Source: a virus. Taken from it: DNA of 21,926 nucleotides. The stretch covers positions 1 through 21,926 of the IMG/VR virus record IMGVR_UViG_3300021170_000076; one strand, written 5' to 3'. The position numbers and the translations under genes were made by a program. A model generated the notes under the pieces. The model saw only the letters and a program-made list of their open reading frames with translations, had not been told where the DNA came from and ran no database searches. This document shows positions 17,944-21,926 of the stretch, piece by piece (within the stretch, counting starts at the first letter, position 1; each line of letters begins with the position of its first letter).

Positions 17944-18998
17944 AGCAATGCCCGCGCGCGGCGTGGTGGGCGCACCCGAGGCTCAACCCGCAATTCACCG
18001 AGGACACCGACACCAAATTCGACCGCGGCACGGTCGCGCACGCCATTCTGCTCGGCAAGGGCAAAGCATTCCGCCTGATCGACGCGCCCGATTACAAATC
18101 CAAAGCGGCGCAGATGCAGCGCGATGCCTACCGCGAGGCCGGATTCACGCCGGTGCTGGTCGGCCACCACGCTACCGCCGAGGCGATGGCGATCGAGGCG
18201 CGGCGCCAGTTGAAGGACATCGACGGCGGCGAATTCGCGTTCAACCCGGAATTCGGTGATATCGAATTGTGCGGGCTGTCGCGCGATCCCGTGGGTTGCT
18301 GGGCGCGCACGCTGATCGATTTCTACGGCGCCAGCGTGCCGGACGGCGTGACCTGCTGGGATTACAAGACCACGAGCGGCACCGCAAACCCGCTCATGGT
18401 CGGATCGAAAATGGACGACCTGTGGGCGTTCCAGGCGGCGTTTCAGGAGCGCGTCATCACCGTGCTCAAACCCGCGCTCGCCGGCCGCATCCGGTTCCGC
18501 TTCCTCGTGCAGGAGAACGAGGAACCGTATCTGTGCTCGGTGGTCGAGCCCACGAGCGCCGCGCGCACCATCGCGCACAAGCAGGTGGCCGCCGCCATGG
18601 CGATCTGGCACGCCTGCATGCAGCGGGGCACGTGGCCGGGCTACTCGCGCAACAGCGTCGCGATCGGCGGCGCGGCGTGGAAGGAGGCCGCGTGGCTCTC
18701 GCGCGAGTTGGGCGACGAGCTCGTGCAGCTCGCGGCGCACGATCCGTTTTTGACGACGGCGTTTCAAATAGGGGGCGGCACCCGTGGAGGGTTTGGCGGA
18801 GGTAACGTTACCGCCGACGCTGGGACGATAGCTGGTCATGCGGCGAATGGCCCAACGGAACCGGGGCAGCCGGTGCATGCGGGTCAGAACCGCACCGCTC
18901 CACCAAAGACCCGCAAGCCGCGCGGCCCGTACAAGCCGCGCAAGCCGAAGGCGCCGCCGGAACTGCCGCCAGGCACGACGATGATGGATGCTGGGTGA
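17832..18998 (+). CDS. RecE/PDDEXK-like exonuclease
   Basis: The 388-residue protein (MSSLLSEPGFYEIDADDYHG) shows a PDDEXK nuclease core: FDRGTVAHAILLG (64-75), LIDF with Asp163, and CWDYKTTSG (176-184) with Asp177 and Lys179, the D-ExK-like pair. This layout matches phage exonuclease VIII/YqaJ-like proteins that resect double-strand ends for recombination. After residue 310 comes a Gly-rich linker and a Lys/Pro/Arg-rich tail (KTRKPRGPYKPRKPKAPP). The start has AAAGGA seven bases upstream. With the J-domain protein and Sak4-like ATPase it forms a single-strand annealing module. Confidence 0.82.
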   Translation: MSSLLSEPGFYEIDADDYHGDPAPEASLSNSVGRIILEQCPRAAWWAHPRLNPQFTEDTDTKFDRGTVAHAILLGKGKAFRLIDAPDYKSKAAQMQRDAYREAGFTPVLVGHHATAEAMAIEARRQLKDIDGGEFAFNPEFGDIELCGLSRDPVGCWARTLIDFYGASVPDGVTCWDYKTTSGTANPLMVGSKMDDLWAFQAAFQERVITVLKPALAGRIRFRFLVQENEEPYLCSVVEPTSAARTIAHKQVAAAMAIWHACMQRGTWPGYSRNSVAIGGAAWKEAAWLSRELGDELVQLAAHDPFLTTAFQIGGGTRGGFGGGNVTADAGTIAGHAANGPTEPGQPVHAGQNRTAPPKTRKPRGPYKPRKPKAPPELPPGTTMMDAG

Positions 18999-19579
18999 TG
19001 GCCGTCCAAAACTACCCGCTATCGTGGCCGCAAGGCTTTGCCCGCTCTAAATACCGGGAAACCGGACGATTCCGCTCGAATTGGAATGCGGCTCGGGAGA
19101 ACGTCGAAAAGTCTCTGGAACTGTTCGCGCGCGACAGCAACAAGGTGATCACCAATCTCGTTATCTCGTCTAATGTTACGATCGGCGGCGGCGTCAGTCC
19201 GAACGATCCGGCGGTGGCTGTGTGGTTCATGTGGGACGGCATGCAAGTGTGCATCCCGATTGATCGCTACAGTTTTGCGGCGTCAAACTTGCAGGCAATC
19301 CACCACGTCATCGAGGCGCGGCGGGTCGAACTCCGTCACGGCACGCTCGCGCTGATCCGCGCGACATTTACGGGTTTCCAGGCGCTGCCGGCGCCGGCAG
19401 GCAAGCATTGGCGCGATATTCTCGCCATGCCCTCCGATGCGCCGGGGACGCGCGACGAAATCGAAAAAGCCTTCAAGCGATTGTCGATGGTCCGCCATCC
19501 CGATCGCGGCGGCTCGCATGAGTCGATGGCCGAACTCAACAACGCGCGCGAGACAGCGCTCAGGGAAACCGCACGATGA
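18998..19579 (+). CDS. J-domain-like phage protein
   Basis: The 193-residue protein ends with a short J-domain: FKRLSMVRHPDRGGSHESMA, with HPD at residues 167-169, the sequence that stimulates DnaK (Hsp70). The N-terminus (MAVQNYPLSWPQGFARSKYR) is the YPLSWPxGxxR signature of a phage protein family I recall, of unknown role. It could recruit the host DnaK to a replication or recombination complex. The ATG overlaps the exonuclease stop (TGATG) and its own stop overlaps the next ATG (ATGA), so three genes are coupled. Confidence 0.82.
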   Translation: MAVQNYPLSWPQGFARSKYRETGRFRSNWNAARENVEKSLELFARDSNKVITNLVISSNVTIGGGVSPNDPAVAVWFMWDGMQVCIPIDRYSFAASNLQAIHHVIEARRVELRHGTLALIRATFTGFQALPAPAGKHWRDILAMPSDAPGTRDEIEKAFKRLSMVRHPDRGGSHESMAELNNARETALRETAR

Positions 19580-20745
19580 GCCCGCCCCGCCGCGTATTTC
19601 ACGCCGAGCCGGCCGTCCGCAAGGCGGTGCCACTGCTGATCGGGATCATGTCGCCGAGCGGAGGTGGCAAGACATTCTCGGCGCTGCGCCTCGCCGCCGG
19701 CATGCAACGCGTCTACGGAGGCCCGATCTTCGGCATCGACACCGAAAACTACCGCATGCTGCACTACGCCGATCAGTTCAAATTCAGCCATGTTCCGTTC
19801 GCCGCACCGTTCGGCTCGCTCGACTACCTCGAGGCGCTCAAGTGGGCGAGCGGTCAGGGCTCACGAATCACCATCGTCGATTCAATGAGTCACGAACATA
19901 TCGGGGAGGGGGGCTACCTCGAAACGGCAGAGGCCGTCGTGAACCGCATGGCCGGCGACGATTGGAAAAAGCGCGATGCCGTCAAGATGCTCGGGTGGGC
20001 GACCGCCGGCCCGCTGCGTCAGAAGATGATCGAGGCCATGAAGCAACTCCCGGGCGCGTTCATCTTCTGCTTTCGCGCCAAGGAAAAGACCAAGCCCGTC
20101 AAGCGCGCCGACGGCAAGACGGACATCGTCGACATGGGCTTCATGCCGATCGCAGGCGAGGAATGGCTCTACGAAATGACGGTCAACTGCATGCTCGAAC
20201 CGCGCAGCGACGGCGTGCCGACGTGGCGCTCAGATTACGTCGGCGAGCGGCTGATGATGAAACTCCCGGCGCAGTTCCGCGACGTGTTCGCCGCGCGCGC
20301 GCCATTGAGCGAGGACATCGGCGAGCAGTTGGCGCGTTGGGCGCTTGGGAGCGGGGCTGGCAGCAGACCGGCTACCGCGCCCGAGAATCGGGCGGCCGGG
20401 GGGGGACTCAACCACCCCCTCGAAACGGCGGCGGCCAATCCTCACACGTCGCCACCGACGCCACCCGACGAGCCGGCCGGGGGAATCGCCGCGGTGCCCG
20501 CCCCAAGCAGCACCGCGCCCCCGGCCGGGGCTTCCGACGACGATGAAACCGCTAGGCGCGTTGACATTGAGCGCGCGCTGCGCAACGCCACAGAGGACGG
20601 CTACAAGGCGCTGGCCATCGCGTGGAACGCGCTCCCGGGCACGGATCACGCCATCTTCAAGGCGTTGCGGGACCGGCAGCTCATTCCGCGCGCGCGCGAG
20701 GTCGACGTCGCCCGCGCGCCACTCAGAACGGATTTGTTGACATGA
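19576..20745 (+). CDS. Sak4-like RecA-fold ATPase
   Basis: The 389-residue protein has a RecA-like ATPase core: Walker A SPSGGGKTFSAL (residues 26-37), DTENYR (55-60), and Walker B RITIVDSMSHEH (97-108). This matches Sak4-type phage annealing ATPases, which work with single-strand binding and exonuclease proteins in recombination. After about residue 255 follows a low-complexity Pro/Ala/Gly linker and a small helical C-terminal domain (ARRVDIERALRNATEDGYKA to LIPRARE). The start overlaps the J-domain gene by ATGA. No single-strand binding protein gene was seen. Confidence 0.82.
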   Translation: MSPPRRVFHAEPAVRKAVPLLIGIMSPSGGGKTFSALRLAAGMQRVYGGPIFGIDTENYRMLHYADQFKFSHVPFAAPFGSLDYLEALKWASGQGSRITIVDSMSHEHIGEGGYLETAEAVVNRMAGDDWKKRDAVKMLGWATAGPLRQKMIEAMKQLPGAFIFCFRAKEKTKPVKRADGKTDIVDMGFMPIAGEEWLYEMTVNCMLEPRSDGVPTWRSDYVGERLMMKLPAQFRDVFAARAPLSEDIGEQLARWALGSGAGSRPATAPENRAAGGGLNHPLETAAANPHTSPPTPPDEPAGGIAAVPAPSSTAPPAGASDDDETARRVDIERALRNATEDGYKALAIAWNALPGTDHAIFKALRDRQLIPRAREVDVARAPLRTDLLT

Positions 20746-21005
20746 CACGTTTGATGCGCAACCAGCGCGACGGAAAAGGCAAATACAGCGTCTTCAACAA
20801 CCGCAAGAAAGCGTGGGTCGATGACGATGGTCCCGGAGATCCGCATGAACACTTCGTGGTGATGCTCGCCGACAAAGCAGCGCGGGCCGCACTGCTTAGT
20901 TACGCTGCCGAGTATAAGGACGACAACCCGGAATACTCCAAAGACGTTATGGAGTTGGCGAACCGATCCGGTCCGATGCACCCTAATTGCAAGGCGGCTG
21001 ACTGA
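20742..21005 (+). CDS. Small conserved phage protein (87 aa)
   Basis: MTRLMRNQRDGKGKYSVFNN with RNQRDGKGKYSV at residues 6-17 is a pattern I recall in small proteins of proteobacterial phages. The rest (DPHEHFVVMLADKAARAALL then EYSKDVMELANRSG) looks like a helical domain. The start overlaps the ATPase stop (ATGA) and the stop overlaps the next ATG (TGATG). The function is unknown. Confidence 0.75.
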   Translation: MTRLMRNQRDGKGKYSVFNNRKKAWVDDDGPGDPHEHFVVMLADKAARAALLSYAAEYKDDNPEYSKDVMELANRSGPMHPNCKAAD

Positions 21006-21250
21006 TGACCACCAATGGCGCCGGCCGCACCTGCGGGAACTGCCATTATTTCGAGCCCATCAAGGGCCAGCCGCGTAGGGTGGGCAACTGCCTCGCCGAC
21101 CCGCCACTTGCGTTCGCCGCGATGGCGCCGAACCCGGCGTCCGTGATCGCGCCGCACATGCCGCAAGCGATGCCGGTCATTCAATCGATGGAGCGGCCGG
21201 TAGAGCCGACTCGACGCGCGTGCCGGCATTGGGAGGCGGTCAATGGATGA
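21005..21250 (+). CDS. Small Cys-rich protein (81 aa)
   Basis: TCGNCHYFEPIKG at residues 9-21 with further Cys at GNCLADPP and CRHWE near the end give a four-Cys metal-site pattern typical of small phage proteins of the CxxCxxF...C...C type. It also contains a Pro-rich middle. It is translated from ATG at 21005, overlapping the previous stop, and overlaps the DUF3310 gene by eight bases. Role unknown; compare the similar pattern in the 15787-16179 protein. Confidence 0.75.
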   Translation: MTTNGAGRTCGNCHYFEPIKGQPRRVGNCLADPPLAFAAMAPNPASVIAPHMPQAMPVIQSMERPVEPTRRACRHWEAVNG

Positions 21251-21461
21251 CGGAGTGAACCATCCCGCGCACTACGGCGGTCCCGATAATCCTTACGAAG
21301 CAATCCGAGTCATAGAGGCGTGGAACCTGGGATTTTGCTTGGGTAATGCCCTCAAGTATATTGCCCGCGCCGAGAAAAAAGGCGCCGCAGTAACGGACCT
21401 GAAGAAAGCCCGCTGGTACATTGATAGACAAATTAAAAACATGGAGAATCCGAGTGGATGA
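21243..21461 (+). CDS. DUF3310 protein (SaV-like)
   Basis: The 72-residue protein has the family signature NHPAHYGGPDNPYEAIRVIE (residues 6-25), then FCLGNALKYIARAEKKG, and DLKKARWYIDRQI. DUF3310 proteins are common in phage replication regions, often near helicase or nucleotide genes, and are probably nucleotide-binding or regulatory, but no activity is proven. It overlaps the previous gene by eight bases and the next gene's start lies inside its 3' end. Confidence 0.9.
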   Translation: MDDGVNHPAHYGGPDNPYEAIRVIEAWNLGFCLGNALKYIARAEKKGAAVTDLKKARWYIDRQIKNMENPSG

Positions 21462-21720
21462 CGCCCAAGTCCAAGCCCTCATGCAGACTTGGCACGAGGC
21501 GCTTGTCAAGCAGATGGCGGACATGAAGCTGCGGCAGTGGTGCGTGGAGCGCGCAATTGAGTCGCTGGGCGATCACGCCACCGCGTGGATGACGGGCGGC
21601 GAGAATCCAGGTCCAATCACGGTGAATTTCGCTGTGGTGTCGCTTTCTAACGAAATCCTGAAATTCATCACCGTGCCGTTCGCCGAGATATTCACCCCGC
21701 CGGAAGCGCCGCCATCCTGA
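21454..21720 (+). CDS. Small hypothetical phage protein (88 aa)
   Basis: Starting at the GTG at 21454, the product is VDDAQVQALMQTWHEALVKQ, MADMKLRQWCVERAIESLGD and onward, 88 residues, helical in its first half. GGAG lies seven bases before the GTG. It overlaps the DUF3310 gene by eight bases. The C-terminal part (ITVNFAVVSLSNEILKFITV) is hydrophobic and may form a beta-hairpin; no transmembrane helix is sure. Its 3' end overlaps an opposite-strand ORF by 148 bases. Confidence 0.68.
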   Translation: MDDAQVQALMQTWHEALVKQMADMKLRQWCVERAIESLGDHATAWMTGGENPGPITVNFAVVSLSNEILKFITVPFAEIFTPPEAPPS

Positions 21721-21833
21721 ACGTGTTGACGTGAACCCCGGCCATTCCCAGCAGCACGGTCGCGACGACACGCCCACCAAATCACGCCGATGATGATGCA
21801 GAAGAAGATCAGGCCGATCAGCGTTCCGATCAT
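21573..21833 (-). CDS. Small membrane protein with N-terminal span
   Basis: The frame begins MIGTLIGLIFFCIIIGVIWW followed by ACRRDRAAG: residues 3-20 make a transmembrane helix with a basic end, the N-in orientation being likely. AAAGGA lies about eight bases before the ATG, and the ATG overlaps the stop of the upstream gene (ATGA), supporting a real start. The C-terminal part after about residue 45 is antisense to the plus-strand gene 21454-21720 and may be read-through shadow or a frame disruption; the real protein may be shorter. Possible roles are holin-like or lysis-cassette functions, but nothing proves this. Confidence 0.5.
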   Translation of the reverse strand: MIGTLIGLIFFCIIIGVIWWACRRDRAAGNGRGSRQHVQDGGASGGVNISANGTVMNFRISLESDTTAKFTVIGPGFSPPVIHAVA

Positions 21834-21926
21834 GACTTTTGTCCTTTCGAGGCGCTTTCAGCCTTGGCCTGAGCGCGCCCGCTCGCCACGCCGAGGGCCG
21901 TCGCTTCGCCCCTCACGGCATCGACG
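21830..21926 (-). CDS. C-terminal end of an Ala-rich protein, running off right edge
   Basis: The last 31 codons of a minus-strand gene are visible: DAVRGEATALGVASGRAQAK and then AESASKGQKS with TGA overlapping the ATG of the membrane protein (ATGA). It is helical, Ala/Glu/Lys-rich. The coupling to the membrane protein suggests that a further minus-strand operon lies to the right. No function can be assigned. Confidence 0.55.
   Translation of the reverse strand, partial: VDAVRGEATALGVASGRAQAKAESASKGQKS

Noticed and set aside
17940-18878. Minus-strand 312-codon frame opposite the exonuclease gene
   Set aside because: Antisense shadow of a recognisable PDDEXK gene; no motif or ribosome site.
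1-21926. tRNA genes or CRISPR array
   Set aside because: No T-loop type GGTTCGANNC with acceptor stems and no regularly spaced repeats were seen by eye; a tRNAscan or CRISPR search would be decisive.

Overview
The window is a GC-rich stretch of a tailed double-stranded DNA bacteriophage or prophage. Gene density is high, most genes are short, and many stop and start codons overlap (ATGA, GTGA, TGATG, TTGA). Shine-Dalgarno sequences resemble GGGAGG, and GTG and TTG starts are frequent. The hallmark genes are a large terminase, portal, scaffold-like protein, major capsid protein, RusA resolvase, Sak4-like ATPase, RecE/PDDEXK exonuclease, DUF3310 protein and a HTPGPW protein. Base composition and gene families suggest a proteobacterial host, but the sequence does not fix the genus. 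No ribosomal RNA, tRNA or CRISPR array was seen.

Positions 1-11843 are read leftward (minus strand) and carry the packaging and head module. In order of transcription: a small conserved protein, a small SAM methyltransferase, a C5-cytosine methyltransferase, a small gene split by a one-base frameshift, four small ORFs, a HELGH zincin-like protein, TerL, an HNH-type endonuclease, a small protein, an HTH/zinc-ribbon protein, a zinc-ribbon protein, a 60-residue protein, the portal, a 14-residue arginine-rich micro-ORF, a rho-independent terminator, a Pro/Gly-rich protein, two small proteins, the scaffold, the major capsid protein, and a structural protein that runs off the left edge. Tail and lysis genes are not in the window.

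Positions 11844-12452 form a divergent, gene-free control region. It contains tandem 10-bp repeats and a GC-rich segment that can fold into a compact, possibly pseudoknotted RNA. From 12453 genes run rightward (plus strand) and form an early/replication module. It begins with a GIY-YIG/zinc-ribbon protein, small ORFs, a catalytic-domain-only tyrosine recombinase and a run of small coupled genes. A gap with a perfect DnaA box follows. A minus-strand cassette (RusA, a zinc-ribbon/winged-helix protein and two small proteins, 15787-17047) interrupts the plus operon. The recombination module comes next (PDDEXK exonuclease, J-domain protein, Sak4-like ATPase), then small conserved phage proteins. 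At the right edge another minus-strand operon begins, with the end of one gene and a membrane protein.

The most unusual signals are: (i) a 15/16 match to the chromosomal ParB site parS at the start codon of the C5 methyltransferase; (ii) a micro-ORF, MARRGRRHRRGRRR, behind a perfect AGGAGG; (iii) the frameshifted conserved small gene at a G6 run; (iv) the structured control-region RNA; and (v) a DnaA box in the gap next to the inverted resolvase cassette.
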